Part shown: in pieces, positions 52,489-62,331 of the stretch
Position numbering within the stretch: the stretch's first letter is position 1
Layout: each line of letters opens with the position of its first letter
From: Nitrospirillum sp034653355
GTDB taxonomy: Bacteria > Pseudomonadota > Alphaproteobacteria > Azospirillales > Azospirillaceae
Reading direction: 5' to 3'
Length of the DNA: 64,000 nt
NCBI RefSeq assembly: GCF_034653355.1
Contig: NZ_JAYEER010000001.1
Coordinates: 1,178,001 to 1,242,000, forward strand
Translations under genes and position numbers: made by a program
The notes under the pieces: model-generated
Database searches by the model: none
The model's input: the letters and a program-made list of their open reading frames with translations, nothing else
Told to the model about the DNA's origin: nothing

Positions 52489-52950
52489 ATGTCGTTCGCG
52501 CTTCGCACCGATTTTGACACTGCCTCGGTGAGGAAGGGCCGCGCCAATCCAGAGATGGCACCCAACCCCGGCGCTCGCTTGCGGTAGCGGCGATCTACAA
52601 TGGGGCAAGCCGGACGGGCACCGCGCAGCTCGGCGGGATCGCGTTGCAGACGGTCCGGGACTGGGTGCTGAAATTCAACGTGCTGGCCAAGGCGGACTGT
52701 TCTACCGAAAGGCGCCAGGGCAGCCGTCGATCCTCAGTGCAACCCGCCACGCAGGGTTGGTCGCAACATCAGGCGGAGCCCTATACCAGTCGTCCATGGC
52801 GTTGTCTGCTGGCGGATCGCCGTTTTGGCGTGGATGCCGAAGGATAACTTCGCGCTGTCGGTATCTTGGCCAACCTTAAGCTGCGAATTGCGTGCGATCG
52901 GTTACCGCATTCTCTCGGCATGTCCCGAAGGCCATGCCGACGATACTTAA
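52489..52950 (+). pseudogene. Decayed IS630-family transposase
   Basis: The start region SFALRTDFDTASVR, the HTH segment AAIYNGASRTGTAQLGGIAL and TVRDWVLKFN, the KAPGQPSIL block, PVVHGVVCWRIA and TLSCELRAIGYRILSA all match, in order, the N-terminal half of IS630-family transposases. They are spread over different frames with a stop after ARLR and at least three shifts. The DDE catalytic half is missing, the last frame ending at a TAA at 52948-52950. The fossil lies exactly at the left edge of the segment that differs in composition. Confidence 0.75.
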
Positions 52951-54344
52951 AGCGCCATGTTGATAATCTTACCCTGGGTATATTCGATGTAGCCCTCCAC
53001 TCCATATTCGACGCCGATGCCAGACTGTTTCGCGCCGCGTAAAGGCAGGTCAAATTCGAGGCCATGCCTGTTTACCCAGACCGTTCCGCTCTCGATCTTG
53101 AGCGCCGCTTCGAGGCCTCGCTCTGGGTCGGCCGTCCAAATCGTTCCGCCCAGGCCGAATTCACTGTCGTTGGCACGCAGAATCGCGTCATCGAGCGTTT
53201 CATATGACAGGATCGGCAACACGGGCCCGAATTGCTCTTCGCGGACCAGGGGGGCGGTGTCCGGAATGTCACGGACAATCGTCGGTGCGATGAAGTAGCC
53301 GGGCCGATCCAGGGGTTCACCACCGGCGATTACGGTCCCGCTTTCCTTCGCATCGTCGAGATAGAACTTCATCTTCTCGTACTGCTGCTTATTCTGTACC
53401 GGTCCAATCTGGGTACCCTGCTTCAGGCCATCATCGACGATGGCTTCCTTGGCAAGGCGTGCAAGTTCATCGCACATCTCATCATAGAGCGCGGCCGGAA
53501 CGTAGACGCGCTTCGTTGCAAGGCAGACCTGACCGGCATTCAGCATCGCTGTGCCGAAGACGTGCGGAGCGACCTCTTTGACATCGACGTCGTCCAGGAC
53601 GATCGCCGCGTCATTTCCACCCAATTCAAGCGTCAGGCGCTTCAACGTGCTCGATACGCTCTCCATCACCCGCTTCCCCGTCGCCGTGGAGCCAGTGAAA
53701 GACACTTTGGCAACGTCTGGATGGCTCGTCAGTTCGGCCCCAAGATCATTGTCATCGACGATGACGTTGAACACGCCTGCGGGCACATGTTCGGCCACGA
53801 TTTCGGCGAAGAGCAAAGCGGTGAGCGGCGTCGTGGGCGCGGGCTTGGATACGACCGTGTTGCCTGCCATGAGCGCCGGCGCGACCTTGCCCACGAGCAG
53901 CATCAACGGGAAATTCCACGGGGTGATTGTCGCGACGACGCCGAGCGGCAGTCGCTGTTCGAGGACACGTTGCCGGTCATCCTCACGTCGCACGACAAGC
54001 GGCGTATCCATTTCGGCGAAGATCCGTAGAATTGCGACGCCGCCGCCGATTTCGAACTGCGCCTCGGCCAGCGGCTTGCCTTGTTCTTGCGTCAGCAGAC
54101 GCGCGAACTCACCCGCGCGAGCCTCCATGGCGTCTGCGATCCTGGTCAGGCTGGACTTGCGAGCGGATATATCGGTGGCTGCCCAACCCGGAAATGCCCT
54201 TTTGGCCGCCGCTACCGCCTGCTCAAGCTGCCGCTTGTCCGCCCGAGTGCAGGTTGCCAGCACCTGTCCGGTGGCCGGGTTGATGACATCCAAGCTCAGA
54301 GCGCCCGGGACGAGAGACCCGTCGATCAACAAGTTCAGGTTCAC
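52947..54344 (-). CDS. NAD-dependent aldehyde dehydrogenase
   Basis: 465 residues from a GTG at 54344 with GGAGGT ahead. Complete family motifs are present: TITPWNFPLMLLV, GSTATGKRV, catalytic glutamate in LELGGNDAAIVL and cysteine in NAGQVCLATKR. The GGND variant and surrounding residues are shared with the frameshifted enzyme at 20070, so they are the same subfamily. It stands upstream of nothing on its strand except the IS630 remnant, and downstream of a TonB receptor on the same strand. Aldehydes from the stilbene/aromatic genes of this segment are possible substrates. Confidence 0.9.
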   Translation of the reverse strand: MNLNLLIDGSLVPGALSLDVINPATGQVLATCTRADKRQLEQAVAAAKRAFPGWAATDISARKSSLTRIADAMEARAGEFARLLTQEQGKPLAEAQFEIGGGVAILRIFAEMDTPLVVRREDDRQRVLEQRLPLGVVATITPWNFPLMLLVGKVAPALMAGNTVVSKPAPTTPLTALLFAEIVAEHVPAGVFNVIVDDNDLGAELTSHPDVAKVSFTGSTATGKRVMESVSSTLKRLTLELGGNDAAIVLDDVDVKEVAPHVFGTAMLNAGQVCLATKRVYVPAALYDEMCDELARLAKEAIVDDGLKQGTQIGPVQNKQQYEKMKFYLDDAKESGTVIAGGEPLDRPGYFIAPTIVRDIPDTAPLVREEQFGPVLPILSYETLDDAILRANDSEFGLGGTIWTADPERGLEAALKIESGTVWVNRHGLEFDLPLRGAKQSGIGVEYGVEGYIEYTQGKIINMAL

Positions 54345-54585
54345 GCTTACCTCCTACGGATGGCCGCGCCGTTGCCGCGTCGAATGCGGTCGGATTGGGT
54401 GATCGCCGGCCCAAAAACTTTAAGGATCGACGCCTCGCGTCATATGACGAAATCTACTCATGCCGCCTCGTTGCCCCCGGCGGCGAGTCCGGACGACTTC
54501 GTGGCATTCCGTGTCATCCGGCACATCCGCTGCACGTCAGAGGGTTCTTGCATCGGTTCCAGGTAGGGGCGGAGCACCGACTTGG

Positions 54586-56982
54586 TTAGCGTGCGTCGTA
54601 CCGCCACCTTAGCGTGAGACCGTAGGTTGTCGGCATGCCGGTGAACCGACTGGAGTAGTCACTCCCGCGGACGGTGTTGACGAGATAAAACTTGTTCATG
54701 ACGTTCCGCCCCCAGGCTTCGAGGCGAAGATGCTCGCGGTCGAGCTCGATACCGGCGCGCAGGTCCAGCAAGGCGTACCCTGGGATGTCATACTGCCGTT
54801 CGAACTGTGAGATCGCCGGGGTTGCGTTGGTATACAGCACGCCCTTCGTTCCCGTACGGCCATTCACGGTGGCGCCGAGAAACACGCTGGCATTTGCGCT
54901 CGTGTGGAACCGATACTCGGCATCGACCACGCCCTGCCACGTCGATGTGTAGGGGAAGGTCTCGCCGACAAATGTTCCGACGTTGCCGAACGGTTCGGTC
55001 GGATTCACGGGGTCTTGCAGGATCTTCGTGTTGAGATAGGTACCGCCGACGGTAATGCGGAATCCCTGGACCGGATTAAGGGTTAAATTCGCTTCCGCAC
55101 CCGCGATGCGCGATTTGGCAATGCTGACGAGCGCTGGCAGATTGCCGAACGGGGGCGCGCTTACAAGGCCTTGAAGCTGCTTGTCTCGATAATCGTAGTA
55201 GAAGCCGGCGAACTCCAGGTCGACCGCACGGTCGAGCAGGGATAGTTTGCCGCCCGCTTCGTACGCCAGCACCAATTCCTGGGGCACCGGGTTCAACTGG
55301 TTGTCAAAGGCCGTCGGAAGGGTCGGGTAACTGCCGGCTTTGTAACCCTTCGTGATATTCGCGTAGAGCGTCGTTGCGCTGCTCGGCTTCCAGCTGATGC
55401 CGGCGCGCCACGGCACATTGTCCTCGTTCAAGTTGCTCTTGCTGCCGCCTGGCAAAGGCATTCCTGTCGTCGACGAGACCAGGACGCAACTGCCCGGCGG
55501 AAACGCATTGAGATCACGGAAGAAGCCGAGGCTGAATGCAGAGGTGAACTCGCCTGTACCGAGCAGGTCGGCCGAGCAGCCCTGGAAGCGCCTCTTCTGA
55601 TCCGAATAACGGGCGGACGCCTGAAGCGAGATCGTGTCGGTGAGCTCGTAGTCCAGGCTGCCGAAGCCCCCCTTCGTCTTGATCTTCTGGTCGTTCAGCA
55701 AGCCGAACGAGTCGAACGTGAAGGGACCCACATGCGTGGAGGAGTCGATGTCCGGAGCGAACAATACCCTCTCGTTGATCTTGTCGTCCTGGTAACTGCC
55801 GCCGATCATCCACTTAACGCGATCGCCAAGATCGCCCGACAAGCGCAGCTCTTGACTGAAGTTCCTGATGGTTCCGCCGATGGTGACAGCGATATAGTCT
55901 TCCACAAGGCTATCAATGTCCTGCAACCCGTGCGCGTCGTAGTGACCATATGAAGTTATCGACGAAAGCCGTACTGTGTCGCTAATGTCGATCTGTCCGC
56001 TTAGCGCGAACTGATGTAGTCTGTTGTTCTGACGATAGTCTTTCCCAGGCGTCCAGCCGGCAATGCGTGCATTGTCGGGGGATGTGGAGTAGGTGAGCAC
56101 CTGGGGGTCGACAGGGCGCGCCAATGGACTGGTATCTTTCGGCTCGTAGCCGACAAACTGCGGCTGCTGCGAGTTGGATCGGTCTTTCCACGCGCTGGCC
56201 TGCAGACTGAACGTCGCGCGCTCACTCGGGCGCCAATCGACGATGAGCCTTCCGTTGATGAAATCCTTCGCTCCGCTTTCGTCTCCGTTGAAGCGGTTGC
56301 GCTGCCAGTCACCCTGATACTCGTGCCGAACGGCGATGCGGGCGGACAGAGTGTCCGTGATCGGCCCGCTAACAAATGCCTCGGCGTCCACCTGGCTGAA
56401 GCGGCCGACGGTCAACGTGGTGCCGGCTGCCAGATAATCCGTCGGCTTTGCCGCGATATAGTTGATGGCGCCGCCGGTGGAGTTCTGGCCAAACAGCGTG
56501 CCCTGGGGCCCCTTGAGAACTTCGACGCGTTCGATGTCAAGTACGGCACCTCTGGCCATCGGGAGGTATGGGAGCGGCACCTGATCGGTATAAACCGTTA
56601 CCGCCGGACTAGCCGTCAGCGCGGTGTCGGAAAAGCCGACGCCGCGCAGGAAGAAGACCGGAAGGCCGAACTGCGTCTTCTGGAACGAGAACCCGGGAAC
56701 AAGTTTGCCCAGATCCTCGGAGCTGTTGATGCCGCGCGACGCCAAGGTTTCTGCGGTGGCTGCAGTGACCGACATCGGCACGTCCCGCAGGCGTTCACTG
56801 CGCTTTTGGGCAGTCACGATGATTTCGACAATCTCGGCGGAGGCGGCATCGTTCGTGTCTGTATTGCTGACGATCGCGCCACCTGGTTGACCGTCTTGCG
56901 CCGCAGCTGGCGATGTCATCGCGCAGTTCGCCAATGCGATAGCCGATGCGCTGAAAAGCAGAAGATATCGTGAGCCGCCCAT
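54586..56982 (-). CDS. TonB-dependent outer-membrane receptor
   Basis: 798 residues from the ATG at 56982, which is preceded by AGGGGAGG; the longer frame to 57036 is not needed. A signal peptide (LLLFSASAIALANCAMTSPAAAQ) precedes a TonB-box-like EIIVTAQKR, SERLRDVPMSVTAATAE, the plug motif VEVLKGPQGTLFGQNSTGG and a barrel whose last strand is GLTLRWRYDAR. This is the abundant sphingomonad receptor class for aromatic or plant-derived compounds. It is divergent from the ThDP enzyme and the lignostilbene-dioxygenase-like gene, whose substrate it may import. Confidence 0.9.
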   Translation of the reverse strand: MGGSRYLLLFSASAIALANCAMTSPAAAQDGQPGGAIVSNTDTNDAASAEIVEIIVTAQKRSERLRDVPMSVTAATAETLASRGINSSEDLGKLVPGFSFQKTQFGLPVFFLRGVGFSDTALTASPAVTVYTDQVPLPYLPMARGAVLDIERVEVLKGPQGTLFGQNSTGGAINYIAAKPTDYLAAGTTLTVGRFSQVDAEAFVSGPITDTLSARIAVRHEYQGDWQRNRFNGDESGAKDFINGRLIVDWRPSERATFSLQASAWKDRSNSQQPQFVGYEPKDTSPLARPVDPQVLTYSTSPDNARIAGWTPGKDYRQNNRLHQFALSGQIDISDTVRLSSITSYGHYDAHGLQDIDSLVEDYIAVTIGGTIRNFSQELRLSGDLGDRVKWMIGGSYQDDKINERVLFAPDIDSSTHVGPFTFDSFGLLNDQKIKTKGGFGSLDYELTDTISLQASARYSDQKRRFQGCSADLLGTGEFTSAFSLGFFRDLNAFPPGSCVLVSSTTGMPLPGGSKSNLNEDNVPWRAGISWKPSSATTLYANITKGYKAGSYPTLPTAFDNQLNPVPQELVLAYEAGGKLSLLDRAVDLEFAGFYYDYRDKQLQGLVSAPPFGNLPALVSIAKSRIAGAEANLTLNPVQGFRITVGGTYLNTKILQDPVNPTEPFGNVGTFVGETFPYTSTWQGVVDAEYRFHTSANASVFLGATVNGRTGTKGVLYTNATPAISQFERQYDIPGYALLDLRAGIELDREHLRLEAWGRNVMNKFYLVNTVRGSDYSSRFTGMPTTYGLTLRWRYDAR

Positions 56983-57271
56983 GCAAAGCCTCCCCTTTAT
57001 TGAGGCAGCCGCCATCCTTGAGACAGTCAGCCGCACTTCGTTCGCACGTTACCTAACAAGGGTGAGCGAGAAACGAGATAGCGAAAAATACCTACGGTTC
57101 CCGAGGTCTGGCGATGGGATCCACGCATTGATCCATAGATCAAATCCGCATTGGGCCGATCACTATTCTGGTTTCGTCACAGCATTAGGTGATTTTCGCT
57201 ATGGATCGTGCATCCAGTCTCCTTAACGTTGGTGGAGTAACTCCTTCCCTTATTTTTAGGGTTCAGCACAC
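56983..57271. other. Divergent promoter gap, AT-richer
   Basis: 289 bases between the TonB receptor (minus) and the ThDP enzyme (plus), lower in GC than the genes. It should contain both promoters, but no clear palindrome stands out. The ThDP gene start has no strong ribosome site. Confidence 0.4.
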
Positions 57272-59020
57272 ATGGCAAATAAGATTACGACCACCGTGAG
57301 CGGCCTCATCATTGCATTGCTCAAGAAATATGAGGTGAAGCGAGTTTTCGGCCTGCCGTCTGCCCAGCTTGGCATCTTCATGGACGGCGTGAGCAAGGAT
57401 CCGTACTTCACGTACGTGACCTCACGCCATGAGGAGTGCGCCGGGCATATGGCGCATGGAGCGACAATCCCCAACAACGAGATGGCCGTGTGCTTCGGAA
57501 CGGTTGGACCAGGCGCTACCAACCTGCTGCCCGGTGTAGCGGCGGCATGGGCAGACAACATACCCATGCTGGTGCTCACCCCTGACAATCCTTTGTGGAT
57601 GCTCGACCCCTATGTCGACATGCTCCAGTGCGTGGACCAGATTGCGCTGTTCAAGCCGGTCACGAAATGGAGCGCGATGATCAGGGAGCCGTCTCGCGCG
57701 GGCGAACTGATCGAACGCGCCATCAGGATGGCGCGCCAGGGCCGCCCCGGCCCCGTCCATCTCGATCTTCCTGTCGATGTGTCTGCCATGGAGGTCACCT
57801 ATGATCTCGATGCCATCCCCGCAGCCCTGCCGCCCCGCCCGGTGCCATCGAAAGGCGAATTAGACGAAGTGGTGAAGTTGCTGCGGGGGGCAAAACGACC
57901 ACTGCTTGTCGCGGGAGGCGGCGTGGTGCGTTCGGGTGGAACGCAAGCCTTTCGAATGCTCGCGGATCGAACCGGCTTCCCGGCAATCAGCACGGTGCAA
58001 GGCTGGGGCGTCATCGATCCCAACAGTGCCGGCTACATCGGAAGCCCTGGCTGGCACGCCGGCCATGCTGTCATCGAGGCTGGACGGAACGCCGATGTCA
58101 TCCTTGCAGTCGGCTGCAAGTTCGGGAGTTGGACGCCGGTCGCCAAGCCGCCCGCAGTCATTGGTGTCGACGGACAGAAAATCATCCAGGTCGACATCGA
58201 TTACGAGATGATCGGCAAGAACGCCCCCGTCGCCCTCGGCCTGTTGGGCGACGCGCGGGAGACGCTCGTTGCCATCAACGCGTTGCTCGGAAGCGATTCC
58301 TTATCGATCAATTCGTCTTGGCTGCCAAGCCTGAGTGACGTACGTAAAACCTATCTCGATAGCGTCAACAGTCTAGCCGATGCACGACCCGATGATGGGT
58401 CGCCGATCGCGACGCCCGCCTTCATGCGCGAACTGGCACGCATTCTCCCCAAGGACGCCATCGCCTGTCTCGACGGGGGGCAGACCTCATCCTGGGCAAT
58501 GACGTTCATTGATGCGGATCAGCCCGGCCGCGCCAAGTTCGAGAGCGGCATGGGCCATATGGGCGCAGGCCTGCCCATGGCGATCGGCGCGAAAGTTGCC
58601 GCCGGCCCCGATCAGCTCGTCGTCGTCATCAGCGCCGATGGTTCGGCGGGACTGACGGGCCAGGAGATGGAGACTGCGGCGCGACTGGGGATCAAGGTGA
58701 TCATGTTCGTGTTCAACGATAGTTGCTGGGGCTGCTACAAGCCCCTTCAGGACTTCGTGTTCCGAAACCCCAACTGGGGGACGACTGTCTCGAACGTCGA
58801 TTTTTCCGTGGTCGCCAAATCCTATGGCTGCGACGGCGAACGCATCACCAAGCCCGAAGAGATCAGCGAAGCCTTCAAGCGTGGTCTCGCTTCGCAAAAG
58901 CCCTACGTCATCGATGTCCAGACCAGCTACGCCTTCCACCCACTGGACCCCGTATTTTTCGGCCAGGTCGTCACCGGCAACATCCAGTTGAAGCCGCATG
59001 CACTGGCGACCGCCGCATGA
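57272..59020 (+). CDS. Thiamine-diphosphate enzyme (acetolactate synthase / benzoylformate decarboxylase family)
   Basis: 582 residues with the three-domain ThDP layout. The N-terminal domain has the activating glutamate in SRHEECAGHMAHG (residues 52-64) and CFGTVGPGATNLLPGVAAA. The middle domain starts near KRPLLVAGGG. The C-terminal domain has MGAGLPMAIGAKVA and the cofactor motif ADGSAGL...FNDSCWG, a variant of GDG-N. Members decarboxylate 2-oxo acids or ligate aldehydes. Next to a stilbene-cleaving-type dioxygenase and aldehyde dehydrogenases, a role in converting an aromatic 2-oxo acid or aldehyde is plausible but unproven. Confidence 0.85.
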   Translation: MANKITTTVSGLIIALLKKYEVKRVFGLPSAQLGIFMDGVSKDPYFTYVTSRHEECAGHMAHGATIPNNEMAVCFGTVGPGATNLLPGVAAAWADNIPMLVLTPDNPLWMLDPYVDMLQCVDQIALFKPVTKWSAMIREPSRAGELIERAIRMARQGRPGPVHLDLPVDVSAMEVTYDLDAIPAALPPRPVPSKGELDEVVKLLRGAKRPLLVAGGGVVRSGGTQAFRMLADRTGFPAISTVQGWGVIDPNSAGYIGSPGWHAGHAVIEAGRNADVILAVGCKFGSWTPVAKPPAVIGVDGQKIIQVDIDYEMIGKNAPVALGLLGDARETLVAINALLGSDSLSINSSWLPSLSDVRKTYLDSVNSLADARPDDGSPIATPAFMRELARILPKDAIACLDGGQTSSWAMTFIDADQPGRAKFESGMGHMGAGLPMAIGAKVAAGPDQLVVVISADGSAGLTGQEMETAARLGIKVIMFVFNDSCWGCYKPLQDFVFRNPNWGTTVSNVDFSVVAKSYGCDGERITKPEEISEAFKRGLASQKPYVIDVQTSYAFHPLDPVFFGQVVTGNIQLKPHALATAA

Positions 59021-59167
59021 GCATCTAAACCCCGACATCAACCGGGACCGGTCGCTTGTAAATCAGGATTGAAAAGAATCCCGCCACGCCGCTGCAGTCG
59101 AGAACATGGAAACGGCGCGGTGTTGATCATGAAAGCGCGGACCACAGCGCGTTGAGGAAAAGAGAAG

Positions 59168-60631
59168 ATGGCTGATTTCTCGCTAACCCATAAGCTGACA
59201 GGTTTCTTCGCACCGACCCGTTTCGAGGCGGACGTGTTCGACTGCATCGTCACCGGCACGATCCCGGTTGAACTCGAAGGTGCCTTCTATCGCATGCACG
59301 GCGACTGGATCTATGCGCCGAAGTTCAAGGACGAAGCCAGCCTGTCGGCCGATGGCTATATCAGCATGTTGCGCTTCCGGGCCGGGTCGGTCGACTATCG
59401 CGGCCGCTATGTGAAGACCGATCGCTATCTGAACCAGATCGCGGCGCGCGCGCAACTCTACGGCTATTATCGCAATCCGTACACGGATGATCCCGAGGTT
59501 CGCGATCCCGAGAACCCGCACCTGCGGACGAGCGCCAACACGACACCAGTGGTGCTGGGCGGCAGGCTCTACGCCACCAAGGAAGAGGGCCTCCCCTACG
59601 AGATCGATCCCAACAGCCTGGAGACTTTAGGGTCGACCGATTTTGGCGGCAGTTGGCAGAGCCAAACCTTCACCGCGCACCCCAAATATGATCCAGCGAC
59701 CGGCGAGACGATTTCCTACGGCTACGAGGCGACCGGCCTCGCCAGTACCGACGTCCATGTCGCCTCGTTCGACCGCGACGGCAAGATCACCTGGCAGCTC
59801 GACTTTCAGGTGCCCTACTCGACGATGCTGCACGACATGGCGTTGACCAAGGATTATATCGTCATCCCCGGCGGCGGATGCGTCACTAGCGCAGAGCGGC
59901 TCGAGGCGGGACGGCCGCACTGGGCGTGGGATGCCAAGCAACCGTCCTATTACGCGATCATCCCGCGTGGCGGTACGGCCGCGGAGATTCGCTGGTTCCA
60001 CGGGCCCGAGCGCTCGATCGTCCATACGGCGAATGCCTGGAACGATGGCGAGCGCGTCTACATGGACGCGCCGATCGCCGATGGGAACACATGGCCGTGG
60101 TTCGAGGATGTCGATGGTGGCGCCTTCACCATGAACAGCTTCACGATCCGCCGGGTCACGTTCGACCTGCTCGGCAACAGCACGGAGGCCAAGGAAGAAG
60201 TGCTGTTCGATCGCGACGTAACGAGCTTCACCCGCATCGACGACCGCTTCATTGCGCAGCAGCACCGCTACATCTGGGTTCAGTATGCCGATCCCGAGCG
60301 TCCGTTTCACGCCGCCCTCCCGGACGATCCGCGGCTCAGTCCGGTGAACTGCTACGGGCGGTTCGACGTCATCGAGGGAACAATCCTGCCCTACTTCGTC
60401 GGGCCGGGCCATGTGCTCCAGGAGCCCGTGTTCGTGCCGCGCAGCGCTGATGCGGCGGAGGGTGACGGCTTCCTGCTTGGAACCGCGCACAATTTGATCG
60501 AACTGCGCACCGAGATCGTGATCCTGAACGCGGCGGCGATGACGGAACTGGCCCGCGTCATTCTGCCGTTCCGCAATGCCTACCAGGTGCACGGCGTTTG
60601 GGCGACGCCGCACGACCTGCCCCTTGCCTGA
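59168..60631 (+). CDS. Carotenoid oxygenase family, lignostilbene-dioxygenase-like
   Basis: 487 residues of the RPE65/carotenoid cleavage oxygenase family. Opening FEADVFDCIVTGTIPVELEGAFYR is written here only in part; the four iron-binding histidines can be placed in TAHPKYD, TMLHDMA, SIVHTANAW and QVHGVW, one per quarter of the propeller. The overall pattern and length fit bacterial lignostilbene-alpha,beta-dioxygenases, which cleave the interphenyl double bond to two aldehydes. Ribosome site GAGGAAAAGAGA lies just ahead. The vanillin-dehydrogenase-like gene 10 bases downstream would oxidise the aldehyde product, giving a coherent pair. Confidence 0.85.
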   Translation: MADFSLTHKLTGFFAPTRFEADVFDCIVTGTIPVELEGAFYRMHGDWIYAPKFKDEASLSADGYISMLRFRAGSVDYRGRYVKTDRYLNQIAARAQLYGYYRNPYTDDPEVRDPENPHLRTSANTTPVVLGGRLYATKEEGLPYEIDPNSLETLGSTDFGGSWQSQTFTAHPKYDPATGETISYGYEATGLASTDVHVASFDRDGKITWQLDFQVPYSTMLHDMALTKDYIVIPGGGCVTSAERLEAGRPHWAWDAKQPSYYAIIPRGGTAAEIRWFHGPERSIVHTANAWNDGERVYMDAPIADGNTWPWFEDVDGGAFTMNSFTIRRVTFDLLGNSTEAKEEVLFDRDVTSFTRIDDRFIAQQHRYIWVQYADPERPFHAALPDDPRLSPVNCYGRFDVIEGTILPYFVGPGHVLQEPVFVPRSADAAEGDGFLLGTAHNLIELRTEIVILNAAAMTELARVILPFRNAYQVHGVWATPHDLPLA

Positions 60632-60641
60632 AAGTGAGACG

Positions 60642-62045
60642 ATGAGCACGTTTACCCGCATCAACCCTGTGACCGGCGACGTCGCCACGACCATGCATGC
60701 AGCGACCGTGGACGACGCGAACGCGGCTGTCGCAGCCGCGGCGGAAGCGTTCCCGGCATGGTCCGCACTCGGCCCGAACGCGCGTCGTGCCGCCCTCGAC
60801 GACGCAGCGGTCGCGCTGGAATTGCGCGCCGGCCAGTTCGTCGAGGCGATGATGAGCGAGATCGGCGCGACCGAAGGCTGGGCACGCTTCAACCTGATGC
60901 TCGCCGCCGGCACGATCCGCGAGGCGGCATCCCTGACGACCCAGATCGGGGGCGAGGTTATCCCGTCGGACAAGCCGGGCTGCATCGCCATGGCGTTGCG
61001 CGAACCGGTGGGGGTGTTGTTGGGCATCGCCCCCTGGAACGCACCGATCATCCTGGGCGTGCGTGCCGTCGCAACTCCGCTCGCGTGCGGCAACACAGTG
61101 GTGCTGAAGGCATCCGAACAGTGTCCGCGCACGCACAGCCTGATCGCCGAGGCGTTCGACGAGGCGCTGCCGAAGGGCGCGGTGTCGATCGTCACGAATG
61201 CGCCGTCCGATGCCGCTGAGATCGTCGGCGCGCTGATCGACCATCCGGAAATCAGGCGCATCAATTTCACCGGGTCCACGCACGTTGGCAAGATCATCGC
61301 CAAGCGCGCCGCCGAGCATCTGAAGCCCTGCCTGCTGGAGCTGGGCGGCAAAGCCCCCTTGCTGGTGCTGGAAGACGCCGATCTGGACGAAGCCGTGAAG
61401 GCTGCCGCGTTCGGCGCGTTCATGAACCAGGGCCAGATCTGTATGTCGACCGAGCGGATCATCGTCGTCGACGCTGTCGCCGACGCGTTCGCCGCCAAAT
61501 TCCGGGAGAAGGTGTCTGGCTTGACGGCTGGGGACCCGCGCCAGGGCACCTCGCCGCTGGGCGCCGTGGTCGATCGCAAGACGATCGACTGGGTCGGCGA
61601 ACTCATCGACGACGCGGTCGGCAAGGGCGCTTCGCTTCTAGCGGGTGAGACGGCGCCGTGCGATGGCGTGCTGATGCACGCGGCGGTCGTCGACAACGTC
61701 ACCAGGGACATGAAGCTGTATAGCCACGAGAGTTTCGGCCCGGTGACTGCGATGATCCGGGCGCGCGACGAGGAGCATGCGATCGCGATCGCCAACGACA
61801 GCGACTATGGTTTGTCGGCGGCGGTCTTCACTCGCGACACAGCTCGAGGCTTGAAGGTCGCGCGGCGGATCAAATCGGGCATTTGCCACATCAATGGTCC
61901 GACGGTGCACGACGAAGCGCAGATGCCGTTTGGCGGCATCGGTGCGAGCGGCTACGGCCGCTTCGGCGGCAAGGCCGGGATCGACGCCTTCACCGAGCTT
62001 CGCTGGATTACCATCGAGACCCAGGCCGGTCATTTTCCTATCTGA
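60642..62045 (+). CDS. Aldehyde dehydrogenase, vanillin/salicylaldehyde type
   Basis: 467 residues from the ATG at 60642, 10 bases after the oxygenase. It has GIAPWNAPIILGVRAVATPL, GSTHVGKII, glutamate in LELGGKAPLLV and cysteine in NQGQICMSTERI. The C-terminal GGIGASGYGRFGGKAGIDAF and a final GHFPI are characteristic of vanillin and salicylaldehyde dehydrogenases. It is in operon with the lignostilbene-dioxygenase-like gene, which supports vanillin-type aldehydes as substrate. It is distinct from the other aldehyde dehydrogenases in the window. Confidence 0.88.
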   Translation: MSTFTRINPVTGDVATTMHAATVDDANAAVAAAAEAFPAWSALGPNARRAALDDAAVALELRAGQFVEAMMSEIGATEGWARFNLMLAAGTIREAASLTTQIGGEVIPSDKPGCIAMALREPVGVLLGIAPWNAPIILGVRAVATPLACGNTVVLKASEQCPRTHSLIAEAFDEALPKGAVSIVTNAPSDAAEIVGALIDHPEIRRINFTGSTHVGKIIAKRAAEHLKPCLLELGGKAPLLVLEDADLDEAVKAAAFGAFMNQGQICMSTERIIVVDAVADAFAAKFREKVSGLTAGDPRQGTSPLGAVVDRKTIDWVGELIDDAVGKGASLLAGETAPCDGVLMHAAVVDNVTRDMKLYSHESFGPVTAMIRARDEEHAIAIANDSDYGLSAAVFTRDTARGLKVARRIKSGICHINGPTVHDEAQMPFGGIGASGYGRFGGKAGIDAFTELRWITIETQAGHFPI

Positions 62046-62061
62046 TGGGCTCTGAGAGCAA

Positions 62062-62331
62062 ATGCGTACCATCGAACATTTCATCTCGGGATTTGGCGCG
62101 ACTGCGTCGACCCGCTTCGCCGATGTCTGCAACCCGAACACCGGCGAGGTGCAGGCGCGCGTCGGGCTGGGTGGACAAGACGAACTGACCGCTGCCCGGC
62201 AGGCGCAACCAGCGTGGGCAAAGGTCAATCCGCAGCGACGCGCCCAACTCGAACAAGCTGCCCCTCGTCGGCGCCAATGGCACGGATTTGAGGTTGTAGC
62301 TCAAGAAGGCTGCGCATCGACGTGGGGATAA
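62062..62331 (+). pseudogene. mmsA: N-terminal fragment of methylmalonate-semialdehyde dehydrogenase
   Basis: The first 65 residues (MRTIEHFISG, DVCNPNTGEVQARVGLG, AARQAQPAWAKVNPQRRAQ) match the start of MmsA-type CoA-acylating dehydrogenases; after about 62260 the frame continues with unrelated low-complexity residues to a stop at 62331. It keeps an ATG 16 bases after the upstream stop. It looks like a truncated gene left by a deletion, the remaining 430 residues being absent. Confidence 0.65.
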
